The notes under the pieces: model-generated
Told to the model about the DNA's origin: nothing
The model's input: only the letters and a program-made list of their open reading frames with translations
Databases searched by the model: none
Program-made: the position numbers and the translations under genes
Source: Strigops habroptila
Lineage: Eukaryota > Chordata > Aves > Psittaciformes > Psittacidae
NCBI RefSeq assembly: GCF_004027225.2
Contig: NC_044278.2
Coordinates: forward strand, 80,550,923 to 80,614,922
Length of the DNA stretch: 64,000 bases
Direction: 5' to 3'
Part shown: piece by piece, positions 44,583-55,300 of the stretch
Position numbering within the stretch: position 1 is the stretch's first letter
How the letters are laid out: each line of letters opens with the position of its first letter

Positions 44583-44612
44583 GTTCCTTTTTCTTCTTTC
44601 TTTCAACTTTCC
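44583..44612 (-). promoter_or_regulatory. Purine-rich ETS/IRF-like block upstream of ACOD1
   Basis: On the gene strand this reads GAGGAAAGTTGAAAGAAAG followed by AAGAAAAAGGAAC, about 90-120 bp before the TATA box. It contains GGAA (ETS/PU.1 core) next to repeated GAAA (IRF half-sites). Spacing does not match a perfect ISRE or EICE, so this is a candidate only. Confidence 0.35.
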
Positions 44613-46610
44613 TCTAACAGTACCATAAACTGCTGGGACATATGCTATAGGGCTTTGCCAGTCATGTTCACATGTTGTGTAAATTGATATATGTGATATT
44701 TTATTACCAGATAGAAACCAGTATATTAATTTAAGTGTTGTACATTTGTTAGTATGGAAAGAAGAGGTCATCAGGTGTGTCAGGCTAACTTTGGGGAACC
44801 ACAGTAGTCCATGGATAACTCTACTGGTTGGGTGAGTAATCAGCCCAGTACTAGACTACAGGATGGCAGAAGCTGTTTTAACTTAAACAATCTGTTGTTT
44901 TGTTTTTTTCTTCCTTCACTATATGTCTCCTCTATAATATGTAGAATTCAGACATGGGAAATGTGTGCCATGAGAACTTCAGAACATAAGCTGTATTAAG
45001 GCAGCTCTTGGGGCTTGGACTAGACGACCTTTGAAGGTCCCTTCCAACCCAAACTTTTTTATGATTCTATTATTCTGTAATTCTTGGCATTTAATAGTGT
45101 TTTAACAGCATGAATCACTATGTGAGGCCATAATTTCTACTAGCAGGTTTTCTGCATCTCAGTCAAGGATGTTTTCTCTGAAGAAGGAGGCGATTCTCCT
45201 ACTACCAGTTTAGGGATCTGGGGGAATCCCAGACTACTGCAAAATAGTGAGTCAGAAATCCCTGCCCATTTCATCAGGAAGAGAGCAGATCCCAGAGGAG
45301 AAGGAGCAGATGCCACTGAGTAATTCTGAAGTGAAAAAGTAATGTATGTCTGAAGCTTGGGAACCTCCTGGATTAGAGGACAAAGCATCAAGTCTTCTCA
45401 GGATTGCAGTCTTCTGCTTCCATGCTGAAGCACTGCCTAAAAGTTACTGTAGGAACCTCAGCCTTTTACTCAGCCTAGCCTCAAATAATTTTGTAAAGCT
45501 GTATCTAACTCCTGAGTGCTTCCAGGTAGAGACCAGCATAGGTCTATAGGTGAAGTTAAACACTGATTTGAGAGGCTCTTATTAATACTAACAGGTCCTG
45601 TTTCAGGCTGCATCCTTTCCCCTTTCCTGTCTCTGGACATAGTCCTCTTCTTCCTCCTTGTGCCAGGGCTGATGCTGAGCAGACTCTTTTCTGAGCTGGT
45701 CCAGCCTGTCTCCAGAGCCAGCTCACGGATTCTCAGCTGTCAGGCAAAACTGAGTTTCTTGCCTCAGAAATGCAAAATTAAATCTAGCAGCACATGTGGA
45801 GGGAGACAGAAGAAGGGCTAGCAGTATTCTGTGAAATTCTGGGAGGGCACAAGCAGGTAAAAAGAGATGAGAGGGCATCAGCTGTTCTTGAGCAAGCTCT
45901 AACCCAGACATTTGCCTATTTTGCCTGTGCCTTGAGCCAGCTCTGCTTATGGATGTCATCTTCAGGTGCTAACTTGATGCTGAAAATTGCACTGGTTAAG
46001 TTTAAGAGTGCCTTAAATGATAGAAGCAGTGATGTGTCTTTTCTCAGATTTAGCCAAAGAGGCTGAGGCCCAGGACTCTTAAAACCCAGCCCTACAAACA
46101 TACACAATTTCGTATGGTCTAACCTGCATTATGTGTAGGCTCCATTTAAAATCTCGTCCTGTCCTTCTCTTCAGTATGAGCAGCTGTTCAGCATGGCTAC
46201 TAAACCTCTTCCCACACACATTTCTTCTTGAGTATACCACAGCTTCCTCACTCATGTATGCATAACGTGCATCTACATACAATATGCAAGCAGCATTTGC
46301 TAGTTCGTGGACGAGATGTGCATTTTGGCCAAATCCTGACCCCATGGGGAGACAGAACCAGAATGTTCATCAATGCATCTTCCTTTCCCCCTCATTTCCA
46401 CACTAAGGAAAACCTCACAGGTAGCCTGGATGTACTGAAGGATTACCTTTGGTGCTGATAAAATCCAGCCCAGCTAAGACAATTACTCACATAGACAGGT
46501 TTGGCAATGGTTAGAAAGGTTAATAGAAGTTAATGCTATTAGTCTCAAAAAGGAAAACATCTTCTTAACTTTCACTTTTGTTCTTCCCTCCAGAAAATGG
46601 AAGAAAATAT
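44613..46610. other. Upstream region of ACOD1
   Basis: 2 kb without coding evidence. It holds a CR1 tail at 45001-45079 and may contain distal regulatory sites of ACOD1. Confidence 0.65.
45001..45079 (+). repeat. CR1 LINE tail fragment
   Basis: GGCAGCTCTTGGGGCTTGGA, then CTAGACGACCTTTGAAGGTC and the CCTTCCAACCC tail with ATTCTATTATTCTGT. About 80 bp. Confidence 0.9.
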
Positions 46611-46800
46611 CTAAATCACAGAATGACAGAACCACAGAGTGGCTGAGGTTGGAAAAGACCATCTGGTCCAACCTGCGTGCTCTAGCAGAGCTACCCACAG
46701 CAGGTTGTCCAGCAGTGTGTCCAGTTGGGTTTTGAATATCTCCAAGGATGGAGACTCCACAGCCTCTCTGGGAAACCTGTGACAGTGTTTGACCACCAAA
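46611..46800 (-). repeat. CR1 LINE 3' fragment (divergent subfamily)
   Basis: Reverse-complement CR1: AATCACAGAATGACAGAACC, GGCTGAGGTTGGAAAAGACC, and CTCCAAGGATGGAGACTCC. About 190 bp. Different subfamily from the GGTTTGGGTTGG copies. Confidence 0.9.
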
Positions 46801-47219
46801 AAATTGCATATTCAAATCCTAAAGTCACCCCTCTTTCAGTCATTTTCTTCCCTTACCTTTGGAGTATCAGTTATAGCCCCATCCTGTTTCTCGTTTCTTC
46901 CTCAAGTGAGACTGAAGTGAAAATTTTAATATCTCCTGGACCCCTCTGTGCTTCTGGATGGCACAAAGGAGACACCACAGCTTCACAGCCAGTTAAGGAG
47001 AATTTTCCTCACATAAGAAACAATATGGGATCCTTTTCATTTCCCCTGACAAGTCCAATGGATGGAACAATGAATACAGCTGGACGCCTGAAAAGCATGA
47101 GAAAACTATGCGGTAATGCAATTCCTGATTAATTTATTGCTTTGACTGCTCTAATACAGCTGGCATTATACTGGAAAGCCCACCATCAGAATTGGGAAAA
47201 AAACCCTTTTTATTCCATA

Positions 47220-47264
47220 GGATATAGTTCCAGGGGATATGGTCCCATGGGATATAGTCCTAGA
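47220..47264 (+). repeat. 15-bp triplet at the CR1 5' edge
   Basis: Three consecutive near-copies of a 15-bp unit starting GGATATAGTCC or GGATATGGTCC. The last copy is continuous with CR1 ORF2 (…PWDIVLERRG), so the other two may be local duplications made at insertion or by later slippage. Confidence 0.75.
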
Positions 47265-49360
47265 GCGCAGGGGGGCCCAAGACTGCTGGTTGATATTCAA
47301 GGATCACCTGCTTTGTGCTCAGGAGTGTTGCGTTCTGACTAGAAGGAAGTGCAGCAGGAGGGCCAGGAGACCTCCATGGATGGACAAGGAGCTGCTGAGG
47401 AAACTTAGAGGGAAAAAAGAAGCTTACAGAAGGCGGAAGCGAGGACAGGCGGCCTGGAAAGAATATAGGAACATTGTCCCGGGAAGCTAGGGACCAGGCT
47501 AGGAAAGCTAAGGCCCAGCTAGAATTAAATCTGGCAAGGGATGTGAAAGATAACAGGAAAGGATTCTATAGGTATGTAGCAAACAAAAGACAGACTAGGG
47601 ACAATGTGGGCCCTGTCCAGAAGCTATCGGGAGAACTGGCTACCATGGATTTGGAGAAGGCTGAGGTTCTTAAGGACTTCTTTGCCTCAGTCTTCACCAG
47701 CAAATGCTCTGACCACATCACCCAAGTCTTGGAAAGCAGATGCAGGGACCGTGAGAATGAAGACCTTAGGCCCACTGTAGGAGAGGATCAGGTTCAAGAC
47801 CATCTTAAGAACCTGAACGTGCACAAGTCCATGGGACCTGATGAAATCCATCCGCGGGTCCTGAAGGAGCTGGCGAATGAAGTTGCTAAGCCTCTGTCCA
47901 TCATATTTGAAAAATCCTGGCAGTCAGGTGAAGCTGGAAGAAGGGTAATATAACCCCCATTTTCAGGAAGGGGAAGGTAGAAGACCCGGGGAACTACAGA
48001 CCAATCAGCCTCACCTCTGTGCCTGGCAAAATCTTGGAGCAGTTTCTCCTGGAAAACATGCTAAGGCATATGAAAAACAACGAGGTGGTTGGTGACAGCC
48101 AACATGGCTTCACGAAGGGGAAATCCTGCCTGACCAATTTGGTGGCCTTCTATGATGGAGCCACGGAACTGATGGACAGGGGCAGAGCAGTTGACGTCAT
48201 CTACCCGGACTTGTGCAAAGCGTTCAACATTGTCCCACATGACATCCTTGTCTCTAAATTGGAGAGACATCAATTTGATAGATGGACCACTCATTGGGTA
48301 AAGAACTGGCTCGATGGCCACACGCAAAGAGTTGTGGTCAACAGCTTGATGTCCAGTTGGAGACCAGTAATGAGTGGTGTCCCTCAGGGATCGGTGTTGG
48401 GACCTATCTTGTTCAACACCTTTGTCGGCAACATGGACAGTGGGATTGAGTGCGCCCTCAGCAAGTTTGCCGACGACACCAAGCTGTGTGGTTCGGTTGA
48501 TACGCTGGAGGGAAGGGATGCCATCCAGAGGGACCTTGACACGCTTGTGAGGTGGGCTGATGCCAACCTTATGAAGTTTAACCAAGCCAAGTGTAAGGTC
48601 CTACACCTGGGTCGGGGCAATCTCAGGCACTGCTACAGGTTGGTCGGAGAAGAGATTCAGAGCAGCCCTGCAGAAAAGGACTTGGGGGTGTTGGTTGACG
48701 AGAAGCTTAACATGAGCCAGCAGTGTGCGCTTGCAGCCCAGAAAGCCAACCGTATCCTGGGCTGCATCAAAAGAAGCGTGACCAGCAGGTCGAAGGAGGT
48801 GATCCTGCCCCTCTACTCTGCTCTCGTGAGACCTCACTTGGAGTACTGCGTACAGTTCTGGTGTCCTCAACATAAAAAGGACATGGAGCTGTTGGAGCAA
48901 GTCCAGAGGAGGGCCACGAGGATGATAAGAGGGCTGGAGCACCTCTCGTATGAAGACAGGCTGAGAGAGTTGGGGCTGTTCAGCCTGGAGAAGAGAAGGC
49001 TGCATGGAGACCTCATAGCAGCCTTCCAGTATCTGAAGGGGGCCTATAAGGATGCTGGGGAGGGACTCTTCGCTAGGGACCATAGTGGTAGGACAAGGGG
49101 TAATGGCTTCAAACTTAAACAGGGGAAGTTTAGATTAGATATAAGGAAGAAGTTTTTTACTGTGAGGGTGGTGAAGCACTGGAATGGATTGCCCAGGGAG
49201 GTTGTGGATGCTCCATTCCTGGCGGTGTTCAAGGCCAGGTTGGACAGAGCCTTGGGCGACATGGTTTAGTGCGAGGTGTCCCTGTCCATGGCAGGGGGGT
49301 TGGAACTAGATGATTTTAAGGTCCTTTCCAACCCTAACTGTTCTATGATTCTATGATTTC
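47220..49360 (+). mobile_element. CR1 LINE, 5'-truncated, with most of ORF2 (reverse transcriptase)
   Basis: About 2.1 kb of an originally roughly 4.5-kb CR1. Coding remains are at 47239-47490 ([21 protein letters not shown]), 47474-47953 ([20 protein letters not shown]) and 48019-49269. The last is a 416-codon open frame covering the reverse transcriptase palm ([14 protein letters not shown]; catalytic FADD at 48465-48476) and the C-terminal region to LDRALGDMV. Two frame changes separate the pieces: a small one near 47485, and a deletion of roughly ten bases near 47935 in the SGE..PADW segment. The tail at about 49341-49358 has TTCTATGATTCTATGAT. The endonuclease domain and ORF1 are missing, so it cannot move by itself. 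The long open frame suggests fairly recent insertion. No target duplication is evident, as usual for CR1. Confidence 0.96.
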
Positions 49361-52300
49361 TAGAAGGCACAGTGTAGTGTCAGCCTGTAGGACTGCATCC
49401 TCAGACTCCGTTATGCCTCAAAACAAGGTCCATACAACAGCTTACAGTTTACAATGTCTTATGTTCCCCCAAACACTTTGAAATACTATTACTGAAAGTA
49501 ATAAGTGTGCAGCTGCCTTTAATCCCATGTCAGGACTCCAAAGTGAATTCACATGGGAGCCAGAACTTGTGATGTGCCTTGCAGTGTGATGTGTGGTCAT
49601 ATGCTTCACATGCTGCTAGCTGATCTCAGATATGCGATCACTTCCTTCTATAACCTTGATTGCAGGATGGATTGTCCCATGTATTGCAATAGTAGCATCA
49701 GTACTATTTAAAGATGAGACAGAGATATGAGAAAGTGACTTCTTCAAAAAAAGAATGAAGTGAAACTGATTCCGAAATGTGGTCTGCAGGCCTCAGAGTT
49801 GGATGGATGCTGTAGACTTGGGAGAGAAAGGAAAGCAATATGATTATCACTGTAAGGGGAAGAGGCATCTATACAAAGTCCTGTACATCCACAGGAGAAT
49901 TCGTAGGGGTTGAAACAGAAGAGGGTTGAAAAGCAGCAACTGAGGGTTTGGAACAGGCTGTCCACCCTGACAAAGGGAATCTGCTGCTTTCCTCTTCTTT
50001 GACACAATATGCATGTTTCAGCAATTTGGGCAGACAATTTGTTAACTAGTGAGCATGATGGAAAGACAAAATGCGTTCATCCAAATGCCATTTGCAACAT
50101 CATGCACAGCTACAGTAATGAGCTCTGTTGATTACAGAACAAGGCTTTAGAAAACCAGTGCCCCACAGAGTCTATTTTCTCCTGCTGACATCACATTTTT
50201 AAGCTGGTTTTTTTCTTTCTTTTGCCTCCAGTTATTTCAGGCTAAACTCTGTCCACACCTGCAAGCTGTATGGTTGCAACTGAAAGCAGATTTGGCCTTA
50301 GCCTTGTGCTTCTTTTGTTCTAAAAAATACAAAAATTGTGACAAAAACGCAGAGTCCAGGCTTCCTTTTCTCTAAGCCAGCTTTTAAGATCTAACTTTTC
50401 ATGGGCTGTGCTAAGATGAGAAAATGGGAGGCAGGTGCCAATGCTCTCTGTTTACAGAGCCTCTCTTATTGCTGAGGGTCTGAAAACACCTTACAAGTGC
50501 AGGACCTGCTCCTTTTCCCTCTACTGGGATATTTTAAGTACAATAAAGAGGTAAGAATCTTAGCAAATGGTCTGGAATAGGTGGTTTAATCTGAATCCTG
50601 TTAACAGCCATACAGCCATAAATTTTGGGATCCCATAACTCTTCACCACTATCATTATATTCTTCTGTGCCTCTTTTTCCACAAACCTACCCCAAGAGCA
50701 GCTACTGAGCCAGCTAGCAATAATACACAGCATATGTAATAGGCAATGACTGCACCACAAAATGTATAATTCTGGAAATTTCTAGCCTATAGTAGGTGCC
50801 TTATTCCCTTACTTGCACAACTAGCAACAACAGCAGTACAGTCTCTGAGAAGTTACAACACCCTTGTTTCCCTTTTTCAAACTCCTTACAGTAAGTCTTG
50901 GAAGTGCCAGGCCATATTCTGGTAAGCGTTGCTACAAGTTAGCACGCCAGGTCTACATTACACTGTCCTTCTGGCCTTCATAATTAACTGTGCTATTCCT
51001 AAAGGCAAGTCCTTGCAGTTCATTTAAACTTACAATGTAGATGTTGATTTGCTTAAATGAGCTGCAAGAGGTACCAGACATAGCTGGGATAATCATATAG
51101 GATCTTGGTCAAGGCAGATCAATCATTTCAGTATAGACATACCTTGAACAGGGCTCAAGCCACTGCAGTAGTGGCAAAAGCATGTTTGAAGACAAAGAGT
51201 GTGTTGCTGAATGATTAGGCAAGTCCCTTTGATATCGTTGATGGAGTAGTGTGAAGGGGCATGAACTATAACAGCACGAGAAGACACCACATTTCCACGA
51301 AATTCCTATTGATGCAGTGCAAATTTAAGGTCTCACCCATACTATAGCCTTTACCTGTAATACTAGTGCCAGTGTTCAGATGCTGACAGTGCAAGGGGCT
51401 ATGCTATATTCAGCTGCCTCGGGTTCACAGCTCAGGAGGAGGAGGAGGTGTAGGGGAAGGTGACTTAGCCAGCCCCAGACCCCTGTGAACCAATCTGCAT
51501 GCTGGGGTACCACCACTTCTCCCTGGGATGCCTCGCAGCCACGTTCTCAAAGCTTTAACTTCATCCCACTGTAGCTTCCTACTCTATTTTCCAAAGAAAT
51601 AAGGTTACCTAGATGAGTAGCAGGTGGCTGTAGGGTTTCTATATGGTGTGACCTCCACTCTGAATATAGCAGCAAGTGTGGGAGATCCATGTAGGTTTTC
51701 TGTATGTGCATAGACTTTGCCATAACTTCCCCTTGTTAGTAGTTTTGGCAGCCTGGGGCACACATTGCCCTCTTAATTAAAAAGCAGTCATGATGTCTGT
51801 ACTCAGTGGCCAAAAATGCAGCCAGATGTTGTTATTACAGCACTTAAGCCATTTGAGGAGGTGATAAAACTTGACTAGCATAAATTCAGAGTTTGATTAG
51901 CGGAAACCAAATTACTGTGAGTGCATATGAGGGATGTGGCAATTTTAATTAAATTAACAGCAGAACTCTGTGGTGCAAATGAGGCATTAGTCACTGTGCT
52001 GGGCTGTTGCATTGTACATGCAAAGGTACCCAGCAAAGAGACCCTCTTGATCATTTCAGAGTGAGCCCAGATGTCAGGCTGTAACAGATCCCAGCAAGCC
52101 TACAATGGTGGTCCAGTGGGGAGATGTGGTATTGGGTTCTAGTATACGACAAGCTTCAACACTGAGGAATGAAAGAGTCTCTCTGCATCTAAACTATTAC
52201 TTAGGGATTTTGAACCACTAGGAAATTATCCCACATGCCATTACAAACTTTTGTATGCACTGGTGGGGCTAAAATAACACCTAAAGCGTATACAGCAAAA

Positions 52301-55300
52301 CCAGAATGAATAATAAAACATTCTCCTTCAAGCAGAAACAGGCTTTGGGAGAAAAATTTACCTAATTTTGTGGGAGTTCATCCTGTCAGCAGCTGCAGAA
52401 GTGCTTTAGACAGGTACTAGGAGACACTATGTGAGTTGGCAGAATTGTTTCTCCAGCTTTCACCACTGATATTCTCTCTCTTCCTCCCAGCTTAGTTCCT
52501 CCTAAACATAAAGACCCTGGAAAGATTTAAACAACCATCCATGTTGCAAATGCCACAGAGTACTTGTTGCTAATGGATTGCTCAGTCTGCACGCTTGGGC
52601 CATGGGCTGATTCCCTTCTACCCCCCTCTCTTAATTTCTGGACTGCAACATCTGCTCAAAAAATGTGCTCTTATTGGGGTCCCTGAGGCAGCTTGGGCAT
52701 CCTATGAACTACATGCATGTCACTGCCTTTTAAAATCTCTTTTGGGGAACTCCAGTAACTGGAGAAAGATTCCTTTTCCTCATCTGGGGCTGTACGTAGC
52801 TACATCATGTGTTTTCCACCCTGATATATTTCAGAAGTGCAAAGAAATATTGCAAAATGGCCTAAAATTACACTTTAAATGTGGCAGCCTCTGATTTATG
52901 GTGCAATTATAAAACATGCCATGGTAGTTATTAGTTGTGAGATTGAGTATTACATGTTTCAGAATGTAAAACATAGCGGAGAATTTCTAGCTGTGATTGT
53001 ATATTCACCTCTAAAGAGAAAATGGGTGTAATTACACTGACATTTATGAAAGAGAGAAATAAAAGCAAAAACAGAAGAAAAGTTAAATTTGAAGACAAGA
53101 GCTATGAATATATAAAATATTTATATTGTTACAATTTTCTAATTGAACATTTAAGCAGAAGCTAATTATTTGATTTAAATTGGTCCTTTTTTACATAAGT
53201 AGCATTTGAAGAATTTTGGCTTTTAGAATTTATAATGACACTATTTTTTCCCTAACATTACTCATCTTCAGCATAGTAGATTGAGACGGATGCAGGAAGC
53301 ATTAAAAATCAAGGAAAATCACTACTTTCACAAAATGAAAGGAATGATTCTGTAAGATTTGATCATCCATGCTGACTCTTCAGCATCAGCAGGGTTTAAA
53401 ACTATTCGCCTAAAAATGGTACCTACTGTCAGATGTAGTGGACAGTATTTTATTTACCTTTTTGCTCTCCTGCAATAGTTGGAAGGTGTCCCTGCTTATA
53501 TGGCCTTGGATGTTGCAGGAGCAAGAGAGTTAGCTGTAAGGAAAATAATATGTTTAGTCACAGCATTTTTGATTTAAAAAGTTGCTTCAGGTCATATTCA
53601 GTGAGAATATATGATGTTAGTGCTACCACCAACTCACACAGCTTATCCTACTGACTTTGGTAACTGTTCTGCATGGTGCAATGCCAGCACTATGGTTTTA
53701 GTATAATAAGCGAAATAAACCAATCTGAGTCCTCCTTTCTACAATTAGAAGATTTCTCCATTTTTGTGATCTGGCTATTTCCATTCTTTCTCAAATTGGG
53801 CAGTTTTGAAGTCTATTTTGAAGTTCATGTTTTCTTTGGGGATTTTTTATTTCCTTTATTTGGTATAGTATTTTATTAAACTTAGGGGTAGGGGAGGTTT
53901 GCAAAAGAAGGAATACTGAAATGTTGCACATCCTAAAATGCCAGCACAATTGCAGCAGGGCACAAATCATACTATTCAACCAGAGATACACAGGGTAGGG
54001 CCAATGCAACGCTGTTTCGCTGCGTAACAAAAGCAGGCAGCTGCTGAGGGTGTCAACTTTTAGGAGGCATCTTGCCGTGTATGCTGCTTACAAATGAAAA
54101 AATAAAGCTGTGTGTTTTTTAGCTTGACCCACCCACCCATTGCTGCTTTGTTCTTCTGTGTTCCTCTGCAGCCACTACAGCCAAAGGAAGGGCTCCCAAG
54201 GAGGAACAGGGTGGCTGATGCCGAGAAGTTGTTTTTGCCCACAGCTTCCTGCTGTCTTGCCCTCCTACCCTTGGCAACAGGACTCTCCTCCACCTTTCAA
54301 GCGCAACCCAGCCCTGCATTGCCCCTTTTCCTCCTGTGCTAATAAGACCCAGACGTATTTTCCCACACTATTCTACTCCATGCAAATTTGGGAAGCCTAT
54401 CCAGTCAAAATCAATTGTGCCAAATCCCATGTCTCCAGCAGCAGCAGCAGGCTGAGACAGGAGAGGCCCCCCTGCTTAACTAACCTTCATGAAATAAAGG
54501 ACAACTGCTCTAAAATTTCAGTGTTTCAGAAGGAGCTGGTACACTGGGGTGCAGGGCAATGTATACAGAGCTGTTGGATGGAGGAGTAACCAGTCAGCCC
54601 AAAAAGCCTCTACAGATCAGTACCAAGTTTGACACTACAGTAAGGTCCACACCCTCTGCCATAGTCCACAAGTGGTTTGTGACCATGCGGTTGGTGCTTG
54701 GCCTTGGCAGGCACTAACACAGGCTGCTCTGCATGGCTTCCTGAGCCAGGGTTATATGGCTTCTTGTCTGCCCTCGTTTTCCTTGCAGGCAGCATTTGAC
54801 TTGCCTCTTCCTGGTCCTCTGGACAGTATAGCACAACTCAAAATAGCCTTGGGGCTGTGTCCAGCTGTCTGGCACAGCTGGAGCAGGAGCTGCCCAGCAA
54901 TAATGGCAGCAGCTCCTTCCCTCTGTTTTCTTGGCCATACACATAAGGACCTAGGGCAGATGAGCTTTGTGCTATCTGTCCTCTGCTCCTGACTTGGTTT
55001 TGTCAGTGCCCTCATTTCTAGTCAGAAATGCTGCCTCCCTCTTTCAGACACAGTAAGAAAGTTGTCTGTGAGTTGACTTTATGCCAGAGACTTCCTGATG
55101 CAGGGGTTTGATGAAACATGGGAGTTGACCATGTTGATGACTGCTCTTGAGCTGTGGCTGAGAAGAAAACCCCCAACTAAACAAAAATCCGAAGCACATA
55201 ATTCCTTCCTAGGATTAGATTGCTTTCACGTGTAGACTGTACCCACAGTCTTTTCCTGTAAGTATAGACATATTTGCTAGCTAGTAGCTGTTAAGGAAGC

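Noticed and set aside
48061-49083. Minus-strand open frames of up to 174 codons
   Set aside because: Antisense shadows of the CR1 reverse transcriptase reading frame.
53478-53522. Possible CR1 scrap (TTGGAAGGTGTCCCTGC)
   Set aside because: Only about 17 bases match the CR1 end and the rest does not follow.
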